Made by a program: the position numbers and the translations under genes
Assembly: GCA_024280635.1 (NCBI GenBank)
Contig: JAJRPS010000080.1
Span: forward strand, 1 to 33,614
Origin: Bacteroidota bacterium
GTDB lineage: Bacteria > Bacteroidota > Bacteroidia > Flavobacteriales > Flavobacteriaceae
Direction: 5' to 3'
DNA: 33,614 bases
Notes under the pieces: generated by a model
The model's input: the letters and a program-made list of their open reading frames with translations, nothing else
What the model was told of the DNA's origin: nothing
Database searches by the model: none
Shown: in pieces, positions 24,696-32,178 of the stretch
How the letters are laid out: each line of letters starts with the position of its first letter
Numbering within the stretch: position 1 is the stretch's first letter

Positions 24696-27095
24696 ATGGC
24701 AAAATTATTTAGCGTAGGTTTTTGGGCAGCTATTGCTCGTATTATATTAGTAAACAGAACAGCTGTACTCATTATTGTAGCTTTAATTACGGGTGGCTTA
24801 GCAACACAATTTAAACACATGCGCTTTACCTACACCGAAGCTAACCTATTACCTGATGACCATAAAGTAAACATTACCTATAATAACTTTTTAGATAAAT
24901 TTGGAGAAGAAGGCAACTTGGTGGTTATTGCCGTACAAGATTCATCCTTTTTTACACCACAAAAATTTAACGCATGGAACCGACTCTCAAAAGAACTTGC
25001 TACTGACAAAAATATCGATTTAGTAGTAGGTGTAGGTAACATCCAAAAATTAACCCGAAACAATAAAAAAGGTGCTTTTGATTTACAACCACTTGTACAG
25101 GATACAGTAACCACACAACATCAATTAGACAATATTAAAAAAGACTTATATTATAACTTACCCTTTTACAATCACTTTTTATATAATGCCGACTCCAACA
25201 CCTTCCGTACCGTTATTTATATTAATAAAAAAATTGTAAACACCCCTATCCGCAAGGAACTTATTGAGAACTTTCTGATACCAAAAATAAAAGCTTTTGA
25301 AAATGCTAATCATTTAGATGTTCGCGTTTCAGGAATGCCATACATCAGAACTTTAAACTCCAAAACTATTATTAGTGAAATTGCCTATTTTATATTGGCT
25401 GCACTTGTGGTAACAGGCTTAATATTCTTTCTCTTTTTTAGATCTTTTAGAGCTACCGCTATATCATTACTTACTGTTATTATTGGCGTTATGTGGACCT
25501 TCGGTTTTTTAGGATGGCTGGGGTATGAAATTACAGTACTTACGGCTATTATACCTCCATTAATTATTGTTATAGGTATTCCCAATTGCATCTTCTTAAT
25601 CAACAAATACCAAAGTGAAGTAAAAATTCATGGTAATCAAGCCAAATCATTACAACGTGTAATTACTAAAGTAGGTAACGCTACCTTAATGACCAACTTA
25701 ACCACCGCTGCTGGCTTTGCTACCTTTATTTTAACCAAAAGTGATTTATTAAGTGAGTTTGGTACCGTAGCCTCTTTAAGTATTATCTCAATTTTTATCT
25801 TATCCCTATTGATTATTCCAACCATTTATAGTTTTATGCCTTTACCAAAAGAAAAGCATTTAAAACATTTAAACACCAAATGGATTGACAATTTTGTAAC
25901 CTGGATGGAAAATGCAGTAAAAAATAAAAAAATTGCTATCTATAGCATTTCTCTACTCGCACTAATTATTAGTTTAATTGGGGTTTTTCAAATTAAAGTT
26001 ACTGGTAGTTTAATAGAAGACATGCCAAAAAATACCGAGTTTTTTAGAGACATTCGCTTTTTTGAAAAAGAATTTGACGGTATTATGCCTGTAGAATTTG
26101 TAATTGACACCAAACGTAAAAAAGGGGTTATGAAATTAGCCACTTTAAAACGCATCAATAAACTGGAGGAAGCTATAAATGACATTCCAGAGCTTTCCAA
26201 ACCCATTTCTGTAGCTAGTTTAGTAAAATATGCCAAACAAGCATACTATAACGGAAACCCTAAATATTACCAATTACCAACATCTCAAGAAAAAACCTTT
26301 ATTTTATCTTACGCGAAAAAAGCAACGGGTAATATCAATTTCATGAAAAGTTTTGTGGATTCTACCGGAAGATATGCTCGTATTTCTACTTTTATGAAAG
26401 ATATCCCTACCCATAGAATGGAAATTATAGAAAACCAATTGCAACAAAAAATAAGTAAAATTTTCCCTAAAGACCGCTATAATGTTAGTATTACTGGTAA
26501 AGCATTAGTATTTCAAAAAGGTACTAAATATTTACGTGATAACTTATTTTTATCTTTAGGACTTGCAATCGTTATCATATCTTTGTTTATGGCATATATG
26601 TTTCGTTCAGTAAAAATGATTGTCGTATCCCTTATTCCTAACTTGCTTCCTTTAGTTATTACGGCTGGATTAATGGGTTATTTAGGCATCCCAATAAAAC
26701 CATCAACCATACTGGTTTTTAGTATTGCTTTTGGTATATCTGTAGATGATACCATTCATTTTTTAGCCAAGTATCGTCAAGAACTACAAGCCAATAAATG
26801 GCATGTACGCAAGTCCGTTTTTAAAGCGTTACGTGAAACAGGTGTAAGTATGTTTTACACCTCTATAGTGCTTTTCTTTGGATTTAGTGTATTTACCATT
26901 TCTAGTTTTGGAGGTACCGTTGCACTAGGAGGTTTAGTATCTGCTACCTTACTATTTGCCATGTTAGCCAACCTATTATTATTACCATCTTTACTATTAT
27001 CATTAGAGAATACTATAGCCAATAAAAAAGTGTTGAAAAAACCTCGTATTCAAATCATTGAAGATGATACGGAGAACGAAACTGCTATAAAATAA
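24696..27095 (+). CDS. RND-superfamily (MMPL-type) transporter
   Basis: A 799-residue inner-membrane protein with two internal repeats, each a single helix, a large periplasmic loop and a five-helix bundle, as in RND/MMPL exporters. The first loop begins FKHMRFTYTEANLLPDDHKVNITYNNFLDKFGEEGNLVV. The first bundle contains IPPLIIVIGIPNCIFLINKYQSE, and the second contains STILVFSIAFGISVDDTIHFLAKYRQEL with the Asp pair typical of proton-driven RND proteins. No periplasmic adaptor or outer-membrane channel gene is adjacent, so it is more like the stand-alone lipid or hopanoid-type RND proteins than the tripartite drug pumps; the substrate is unknown. The start is ATG 24696: codons further upstream in the frame overlap the promoter and the frr terminator. 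Confidence 0.88.
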   Translation: MAKLFSVGFWAAIARIILVNRTAVLIIVALITGGLATQFKHMRFTYTEANLLPDDHKVNITYNNFLDKFGEEGNLVVIAVQDSSFFTPQKFNAWNRLSKELATDKNIDLVVGVGNIQKLTRNNKKGAFDLQPLVQDTVTTQHQLDNIKKDLYYNLPFYNHFLYNADSNTFRTVIYINKKIVNTPIRKELIENFLIPKIKAFENANHLDVRVSGMPYIRTLNSKTIISEIAYFILAALVVTGLIFFLFFRSFRATAISLLTVIIGVMWTFGFLGWLGYEITVLTAIIPPLIIVIGIPNCIFLINKYQSEVKIHGNQAKSLQRVITKVGNATLMTNLTTAAGFATFILTKSDLLSEFGTVASLSIISIFILSLLIIPTIYSFMPLPKEKHLKHLNTKWIDNFVTWMENAVKNKKIAIYSISLLALIISLIGVFQIKVTGSLIEDMPKNTEFFRDIRFFEKEFDGIMPVEFVIDTKRKKGVMKLATLKRINKLEEAINDIPELSKPISVASLVKYAKQAYYNGNPKYYQLPTSQEKTFILSYAKKATGNINFMKSFVDSTGRYARISTFMKDIPTHRMEIIENQLQQKISKIFPKDRYNVSITGKALVFQKGTKYLRDNLFLSLGLAIVIISLFMAYMFRSVKMIVVSLIPNLLPLVITAGLMGYLGIPIKPSTILVFSIAFGISVDDTIHFLAKYRQELQANKWHVRKSVFKALRETGVSMFYTSIVLFFGFSVFTISSFGGTVALGGLVSATLLFAMLANLLLLPSLLLSLENTIANKKVLKKPRIQIIEDDTENETAIK

Positions 27096-27136
27096 ATTTA
27101 ACGCTCCGTCTAGCTTCTTCCTATTATAGGTGTCAT

Positions 27137-27168
27137 AAAAAAAGCCGCTAACAATATTAGCGACTTTT
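27137..27168 (+). terminator. Terminator of the RND/MMPL transporter gene
   Basis: AAAAGCCGCTAA and TTAGCGACTTTT pair with one C-A mismatch around CAATA. The trailing T run is short, so it is weaker than the others. Confidence 0.7.
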
Positions 27169-27355
27169 ACCACAAAAAAATTTACTTAATATTGTCAATC
27201 AAATGACATTAAGAACCTACAAGCTATAAAAATATTAACATACGTTATGTGAGTTAGCGTAAATTTTAAAAACTCACTACATTTAGGGGTAGCATATTTA
27301 CGAAAAATTACCTGTAAAAAATAGCCAAAATTCACACTAAAGAAAGATAAAACTT

Positions 27356-27363
27356 TATATTTG
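27356..27363 (+). promoter_or_regulatory. Candidate -7 box for asnS
   Basis: TATATTTG matches TAnnTTTG and predicts a leader of about 55 nt. No clear -33 TTG at the right distance. Confidence 0.5.
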
Positions 27364-27424
27364 CATCCAATACCTGAAGTTTTTAGACTTCTACATATAT
27401 TACAATTATTTTAATAGCAACAAT

Positions 27425-28858
27425 ATGAAATCAACATCCGTTTTACAACTCTTAAAAGGAGAACAAATTACACAAACCGTTACTATAAAAGGATGGGTAC
27501 GCACCTTTAGAGCCAAAAGATTTATCGCCTTAAATGATGGATCAACCATTAACAATATACAATGTGTAGTTGATTTTGAAAATACTGATGAAAACACTTT
27601 AAAAAGAATTACTACTGGCGCAGCTGTTAGCATAACAGGTACACTAGAAAAAAGTGAAGGGAAAGGACAAAACATAGAAATTAAAGTAACTACCATTGAA
27701 ATTTTAGGAGATTCTGACCCAGAAACCTACCCAATACAACCTAAAAAGCACAGTTTTGAATTTTTACGTGAAAATGCACATTTGCGCACACGCACCAATA
27801 CCTTTAGTGCTGTAATGCGTTTACGTTCGGCTTTATCATTTGCAGTACATAAATATTTTAACGAAAATGGATTTTACTACATGCACACTCCTATTATTAC
27901 AGGTAGTGATGCTGAAGGTGCTGGAGAAATGTTTCAAGTAACAGGGCTAGATTTAAACAACCTCCCTAAAAATGAAGCAGAAAAAGTAGATTATACTAAA
28001 GATTTTTTCGGAAAAGAAACCAATTTAACCGTATCAGGGCAATTAGAAGCAGAAACTTTTGCAATGTCTTTAGGTAAAGTATATACTTTTGGACCTACTT
28101 TTAGAGCCGAAAACTCAAACACCTCTCGTCATTTAGCAGAATTTTGGATGATAGAACCTGAAGTTGCCTTTATGGATTTAGCAGGTAATATGGATTTAGC
28201 AGAAGATTTTTTAAAATCGGTAATCTCTTATATTTTAGAACACAATAAAGAAGATTTAGCCTTTTTAGAGCAGCGCTTAATACAAGAAGATAAAAGCAAA
28301 CCTCAAAAAGATAGAGCAGAAATGAGCTTAACCGATAAATTAAAATTTGTTGCCGACAACAATTTTAAACGCGTAAGCTACACCGAAGCGATTGACATTT
28401 TAAGAAACTGCAAACCCAATAAAAAGAAAAAATTCAAATATATTATCAATGAATGGGGTGCTGACTTACAAAGTGAACACGAACGTTTCTTAGTAGAAAA
28501 GCACTTTAAATGTCCCGTAATATTATTTGATTACCCAGCCAACATTAAAGCATTTTATATGCGCTTAAATGAAGATGGTAAAACCGTACGTGCCATGGAT
28601 ATTTTATTTCCTGGAATTGGAGAAATGGTGGGTGGTGCGCAACGAGAAGAACGTTTAGACGTACTTTTAGAAAAAATGAAAGCCCTAAACATTGATGAGG
28701 AAGAATTATGGTGGTACAATGATTTACGCAAATACGGTACCGCAGTGCATTCTGGTTTCGGACTTGGTTTTGAGCGTTTAGTCATGTTTGCAACCGGAAT
28801 GACAAACATTAGAGACGTAATACCATTTCCAAGAACGCCACAAAATGCCGCATTTTAA
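27425..28858 (+). CDS. asnS: Asparaginyl-tRNA synthetase
   Basis: This class IIb aminoacyl-tRNA synthetase charges tRNA-Asn with asparagine. The 477-residue protein has the N-terminal OB-fold anticodon-binding domain (about 17-115, VTIKGWVRTFRAKRFIALNDGS) and the class II catalytic domain. Motif 2 reads FRAENSNTSRHLAEFWMIEPE, and motif 3 reads GFGLGFERLVMFATG near the C-terminus. RDVIPFPRTP is the typical ending. Several features (LTVSGQLEAE, TSRHLAEFWMIEPE) fit AsnRS rather than AspRS. Its presence means Asn-tRNA can be made directly. The stop is followed at once by a short hairpin element, then a terminator about 120 bp later. Confidence 0.98.
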   Translation: MKSTSVLQLLKGEQITQTVTIKGWVRTFRAKRFIALNDGSTINNIQCVVDFENTDENTLKRITTGAAVSITGTLEKSEGKGQNIEIKVTTIEILGDSDPETYPIQPKKHSFEFLRENAHLRTRTNTFSAVMRLRSALSFAVHKYFNENGFYYMHTPIITGSDAEGAGEMFQVTGLDLNNLPKNEAEKVDYTKDFFGKETNLTVSGQLEAETFAMSLGKVYTFGPTFRAENSNTSRHLAEFWMIEPEVAFMDLAGNMDLAEDFLKSVISYILEHNKEDLAFLEQRLIQEDKSKPQKDRAEMSLTDKLKFVADNNFKRVSYTEAIDILRNCKPNKKKKFKYIINEWGADLQSEHERFLVEKHFKCPVILFDYPANIKAFYMRLNEDGKTVRAMDILFPGIGEMVGGAQREERLDVLLEKMKALNIDEEELWWYNDLRKYGTAVHSGFGLGFERLVMFATGMTNIRDVIPFPRTPQNAAF

Positions 28859-28877
28859 TCGCGGGGCGATAGCCAAC
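28859..28877. repeat. Short hairpin element directly after the asnS stop (copy B)
   Basis: TCGCGGGGCGATAGCCAA at 28859-28876 matches copy A (23003-23020) at 14 of 18 positions. The stem TCGC/GCGA differs from TCGT/ACGA by one compensating base pair. Confidence 0.55.
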
Positions 28878-28981
28878 TAAATTTAATTACCTGATGCTTT
28901 ACTTCTAAATTTAACAACTAAAAGCAATATCTAAATTGCCTATATCAAGGAAGTATAATTGCAGGGAAATATCTAAATAAT

Positions 28982-29020
28982 AAAAAACCTACAAGCCCTT
29001 TAATTCTTGTAGGTTTTTTT
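28982..29020 (+). terminator. Rho-independent terminator of asnS
   Basis: AAAAAACCTACAAG and CTTGTAGGTTTTTT form a 14-bp stem around a 10-nt loop, with one extra T. It abuts the candidate -7 box of rpoN (TATCTTTA, 29021-29028). Confidence 0.93.
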
Positions 29021-29033
29021 TATCTTTACCCAT

Positions 29034-30482
29034 ATGTTAAAACAATTTCTACAATTCAAACTATCGCAAAAACTATCTCCTCAACAAATACAGTTGATGA
29101 AGCTAATACAACTCCCTACACAAGCTTTTGAACAGCGTTTAGAGCAAGAGCTAGAAGATAATCCTGCGCTAGACAAAGGAAAAGAAGAACTTGAAAAGGA
29201 TGACTTGTATGATAATGATTATGACGATGCCCCAGAAAGTGATATAGAAGAAATTAACATTGACCATTACATTAGTGATGACGAAACCCCAAGTTACAAA
29301 TTACACACCAATAATTATAGTGCCGATGATGAGGAAAAAACCATTCCGTACGCTGCAGGAACTACATTTACTCAATATCTAACCAATCAATTAAATACCT
29401 TTAGACTAAGCGAACAAGAATATGAAATTGCCTTGTTTTTAGTTGGTAGCATCACCAATAGCGGATATATTAGACGAGAAATTGAAGATATTGTAGATGA
29501 TTTAGCATTCACTCAAGGAATTTATACTACTGTTGAAGAAGTAGAAAATATATTGACCAATGTAATACACAGGTTAGAACCTAACGGCGTTGGTGCTAGA
29601 AATTTACAAGAATGTTTATATATTCAGCTCAAGCAGAAACCCAAAACTAAAAACCGAGAAAACGCTATTAAACTGATTACTGATGGTTTTGATGCCTTTA
29701 CCAAAAAGCATTATAAAAAATTAATGCAAAAATTTAGTATTACGGAAGATGAGCTTAAGGATGCCATTAAAGAAGTAGAAAAATTAAATCCGAAACCAGG
29801 AGGTAGTTATGCAGGAAACAACCGAATAACAGAGCATGTGGTTCCTGATTTTACCATTAAAATTATAGAAGACGATTTACACCTGAGCTTAAACGGAAGA
29901 AACGCCCCTGAACTTCACGTATCTCGTGAATATAGCAACATGCTAAAAGGGTATAAAGCCAGTAAAACCAAAACCAAAGATCAAAAAGACGCCGTACAAT
30001 TTATCAAACAAAAATTAGACGCCGCCAAATGGTTTATTGACGCTATTATACAACGCCAGCAAACCCTTATGCTTACCATGAGCGCCATTATGAATCATCA
30101 AAAAGAGTACTTTTTAACAGGTGATGAAACCAAACTCAAACCGATGATTTTAAAGGATATTGCTGACGAAATTGAAATGGATATTTCTACCGTATCTCGT
30201 GTTGCAAATAGTAAATATGTAGACACTCCTTACGGCACCAAATTAATCAAAGAATTTTTCTCTGAATCCATGAAAAACAGTGATGGAGAAGATGTTTCTA
30301 CTCGTGAAATCAAAAAGATTTTACAAAACATTATTAGTGAAGAAAGTAAGAAAAAACCATTGACAGACGAAAAATTAGCAGCACATTTAAAAGAAAAAGG
30401 ATATCCTATTGCTCGTAGAACCGTAGCTAAATACAGAGAACAATTAGACATCCCTGTTGCTCGACTACGTAAAGAAATGTAA
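29034..30482 (+). CDS. rpoN: RNA polymerase sigma-54 factor
   Basis: Sigma-54 directs RNA polymerase to -24/-12 promoters, which need an AAA+ activator to open. The 482-residue protein has all regions. Region I is Gln/Leu-rich and binds activators (FKLSQKLSPQQIQLMKLIQLP, then LEQELEDNPAL). Region II is acidic (about 52-95). The core-binding domain follows, and the C-terminal DNA-binding part includes MDISTVSRVANSKYVDTPYGTKLIKEFFS and the RpoN box ARRTVAKYRE (460-469). The ATG lies only 5 nt beyond a near-consensus -7 box, so the mRNA may be leaderless. No sigma-54 activator gene and no convincing -24/-12 site was seen in this window. Confidence 0.98.
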   Translation: MLKQFLQFKLSQKLSPQQIQLMKLIQLPTQAFEQRLEQELEDNPALDKGKEELEKDDLYDNDYDDAPESDIEEINIDHYISDDETPSYKLHTNNYSADDEEKTIPYAAGTTFTQYLTNQLNTFRLSEQEYEIALFLVGSITNSGYIRREIEDIVDDLAFTQGIYTTVEEVENILTNVIHRLEPNGVGARNLQECLYIQLKQKPKTKNRENAIKLITDGFDAFTKKHYKKLMQKFSITEDELKDAIKEVEKLNPKPGGSYAGNNRITEHVVPDFTIKIIEDDLHLSLNGRNAPELHVSREYSNMLKGYKASKTKTKDQKDAVQFIKQKLDAAKWFIDAIIQRQQTLMLTMSAIMNHQKEYFLTGDETKLKPMILKDIADEIEMDISTVSRVANSKYVDTPYGTKLIKEFFSESMKNSDGEDVSTREIKKILQNIISEESKKKPLTDEKLAAHLKEKGYPIARRTVAKYREQLDIPVARLRKEM

Positions 30483-30501
30483 CTAAAACAATGGAAATTT
30501 C

Positions 30502-31107
30502 ATGTTAAATGCCATTTTAAAAGGAACATCTTATTTATTTCATCCTATATTTATTTCGTTTTATGGCGTGTGTATTTATTTTCTAAATACCGCAAAATAC
30601 TACCCTACAAAACACATGCAAATTAGAGTATTGCAAATTTTTATACTCACCATACTCATACCTCTTTTAATTTTTAGAGTTTTAAAAAAAATGCAACTCG
30701 TCACCTCTATAATGGCGGAAAAAATAACCGAACGCAAAATCCCTTACGCTATTGCCGTTTTTTTAAATCTATACATTACTCTTTTTGTTTTTGATGAAAA
30801 TCAACCCGAATTACATTACTTTTTTGCAGCAATAACCTTTACTAACATTAGTTTTTTGCTAATAAGTTTTTTAAACTACAAAGCCAGCTTACATGCTGGA
30901 GCTATTAGTGGGCTAACCATGTTTACAGCAGCTTTAAGCATACATTATCAAAATAAAATGATTATTCTTATTGGGTGTTTAATACTTATAAACGGCTTGG
31001 TTGCCTCTTCTAGGTTACACTTAAAAGCACACACAAAAATAGAATTGATTATCGGATTTGTTTTAGGTTTTTTTCCGCAGTTTATAATGATGACTTATTG
31101 GATATAA
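30502..31107 (+). CDS. Multi-pass membrane protein, degenerate PAP2-like
   Basis: A 201-residue inner-membrane protein with about six helices, starting 19 bp after rpoN and probably cotranscribed with it. The C-terminal half follows the PAP2 phosphatase pattern only partly. SSRLHLKAHTKIELIIG (Ser170, Arg171, His177, Glu181) matches the third motif SR-x5-H-x3-D with Asp replaced by Glu. KASLHAG (127-133) stands where PSGH is expected, keeping the His. The first motif (Lys-x6-Arg-Pro) is only hinted at by EKITERKIP. The likely catalytic network is therefore altered. It may be a non-catalytic relative or an undecaprenyl or lipid phosphate-binding protein; I cannot decide. Confidence 0.6.
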   Translation: MLNAILKGTSYLFHPIFISFYGVCIYFLNTAKYYPTKHMQIRVLQIFILTILIPLLIFRVLKKMQLVTSIMAEKITERKIPYAIAVFLNLYITLFVFDENQPELHYFFAAITFTNISFLLISFLNYKASLHAGAISGLTMFTAALSIHYQNKMIILIGCLILINGLVASSRLHLKAHTKIELIIGFVLGFFPQFIMMTYWI

Positions 31108-31193
31108 ACAGTAGATTGTCAGTTTTTATAAAACACTAATAGTCACCAGTAACAGTTCTTAAACTTAAAAAAGTAAAAGTCACATAAAATGCT

Positions 31194-31201
31194 TAACTTT
31201 G
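31194..31201 (+). promoter_or_regulatory. Candidate -7 box for the thioredoxin-fold gene
   Basis: TAACTTTG is an exact TAnnTTTG match, 42 nt before the ATG at 31244. No -33 TTG was found at the right spacing. Confidence 0.5.
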
Positions 31202-31243
31202 TAATTAGGCTTTATTATCATTTATAATCTAACAACTATTTAT

Positions 31244-31543
31244 ATGTCAAAATTTGGTGATTTAATAGCAGTAAACGTACCTGTATTACTGGAGTTTTAT
31301 GTAACTAACACTACGGAAACTACGAGCATGCAAACTGTTTTACGCGATGTTGCTGCTACTTTGGGCAATCAAACAAAGATTATTAAAATTGATGTTGATA
31401 AAAATCAAAAATTAGCAGAAGCCTTACGCGTAAAAGGGCTACCTACTTTAATGATTTATAAAGATGGTGAAATGAAATGGAGACAGAGTGGCGAACAAGA
31501 TGTAAATACTTTGGTAAATTTAATTAAAGAATATATTTCTTAA
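31244..31543 (+). CDS. Thioredoxin-fold protein lacking the CxxC active site
   Basis: The 99-residue protein has the length and layout of thioredoxin. VLLEFYV is the strand before the active site, KIIKIDVDKNQKLAEALRVKGLPTLMIYKDGE includes the cis-proline (Pro67) loop, and the final helix VNTLVNLIKEYIS is typical. The segment that normally reads W-C-G-P-C-K is instead TNTTETTS (21-28). There is no cysteine at all in the protein, so it cannot act as a dithiol oxidoreductase. It could be a binding or chaperone-like protein; flavobacteria are known to have such thioredoxin-like proteins. Its stop is 2 bp from the end of the convergent deacetylase gene. Confidence 0.85.
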   Translation: MSKFGDLIAVNVPVLLEFYVTNTTETTSMQTVLRDVAATLGNQTKIIKIDVDKNQKLAEALRVKGLPTLMIYKDGEMKWRQSGEQDVNTLVNLIKEYIS

Positions 31544-31545
31544 TT

Positions 31546-32172
31546 TTATAAAACTTTAAACACATACCCTCTTTTTGTAAAATACACTAACACTTTTGGT
31601 AATACATATTTTAGTTTTTCATGAGCTTTTATACTATCATGAAAAACAACAATGCTCCCATTTTTAGCAGTTTCAATTACATTGTTCAAACATTTTTCTT
31701 TTGATATAGAAGTATCAAAATCGGCAGAAAGCACATCCCACATTACTATTTCATATCCTAATTTCTGTAATGCTTTTGCTTGACTATTTTTGATTTTACC
31801 GTACGGAGGTCTAAATAAAAGTTGATTTGAGAATTTACTGATTTGTTGATTTGCCTCTAAAACATTCGCAACATAAACACTTGTTTTTGTATGCCACCCG
31901 TTTAGATGATTTTGAGTGTGATTTCCTATCCTATGCCCTTTCGCTATTATTTTTTGCGCCATTTTAGGATGACTTTCCATGTTTTTACCAATACAAAAAA
32001 AAGTAGCCTTTGCTTGATATTTTTCTAATTCCGACAATACCCATTGTGTTATTTTAGGCGTAGGACCATCATCAAAAGTTAAATAAATCACTTTTTGAGT
32101 TGTCGTTTTATTCCAAACAAACTTCGGAAATAACCTTTTTATCCAATTAGGTGTTTTTATAAAATAAAGCAT
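31546..32172 (-). CDS. Polysaccharide deacetylase (NodB homology domain)
   Basis: A predicted carbohydrate-esterase family 4 enzyme that removes N-acetyl groups from glycans such as peptidoglycan or chitin-like polymers. The 208-residue protein shows all five NodB motifs. TFDDGP holds Asp34 and Asp35, and HTQNH has the metal-binding His85 and His89. RPPYG is at 121-125. MWDVLSADFD and VVFHDS (His178) complete the site. All catalytic residues look intact. No clear signal peptide is present: the N-terminus (YFIKTPNWIKRLFPKFVW) is amphipathic and basic, so it may stay at the membrane or in the cytoplasm. It starts 6 bp after the dgt stop, so the two are probably one operon. Confidence 0.9.
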   Translation of the reverse strand: MLYFIKTPNWIKRLFPKFVWNKTTTQKVIYLTFDDGPTPKITQWVLSELEKYQAKATFFCIGKNMESHPKMAQKIIAKGHRIGNHTQNHLNGWHTKTSVYVANVLEANQQISKFSNQLLFRPPYGKIKNSQAKALQKLGYEIVMWDVLSADFDTSISKEKCLNNVIETAKNGSIVVFHDSIKAHEKLKYVLPKVLVYFTKRGYVFKVL

Positions 32173-32178
32173 CAGTAT

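Larger units (their letters stand above)
27096..27424. other. Intergenic region upstream of asnS
   Basis: This 329-bp stretch holds the transporter's terminator hairpin (27137-27168), an inverted repeat GTGAGTT/AACTCAC (27249-27255 and 27271-27277), and the asnS -7 box (27356-27363). A small leader hairpin GAAGT/ACTTC (27376-27391) lies within the predicted asnS leader. No coding potential was seen. Confidence 0.6.

Noticed and set aside
29013-29033. Sigma-54 type -24/-12 site near rpoN
   Set aside because: No GG-n10-GC pair was found; the region is the asnS terminator tail and a TAnnTTTG-like box.
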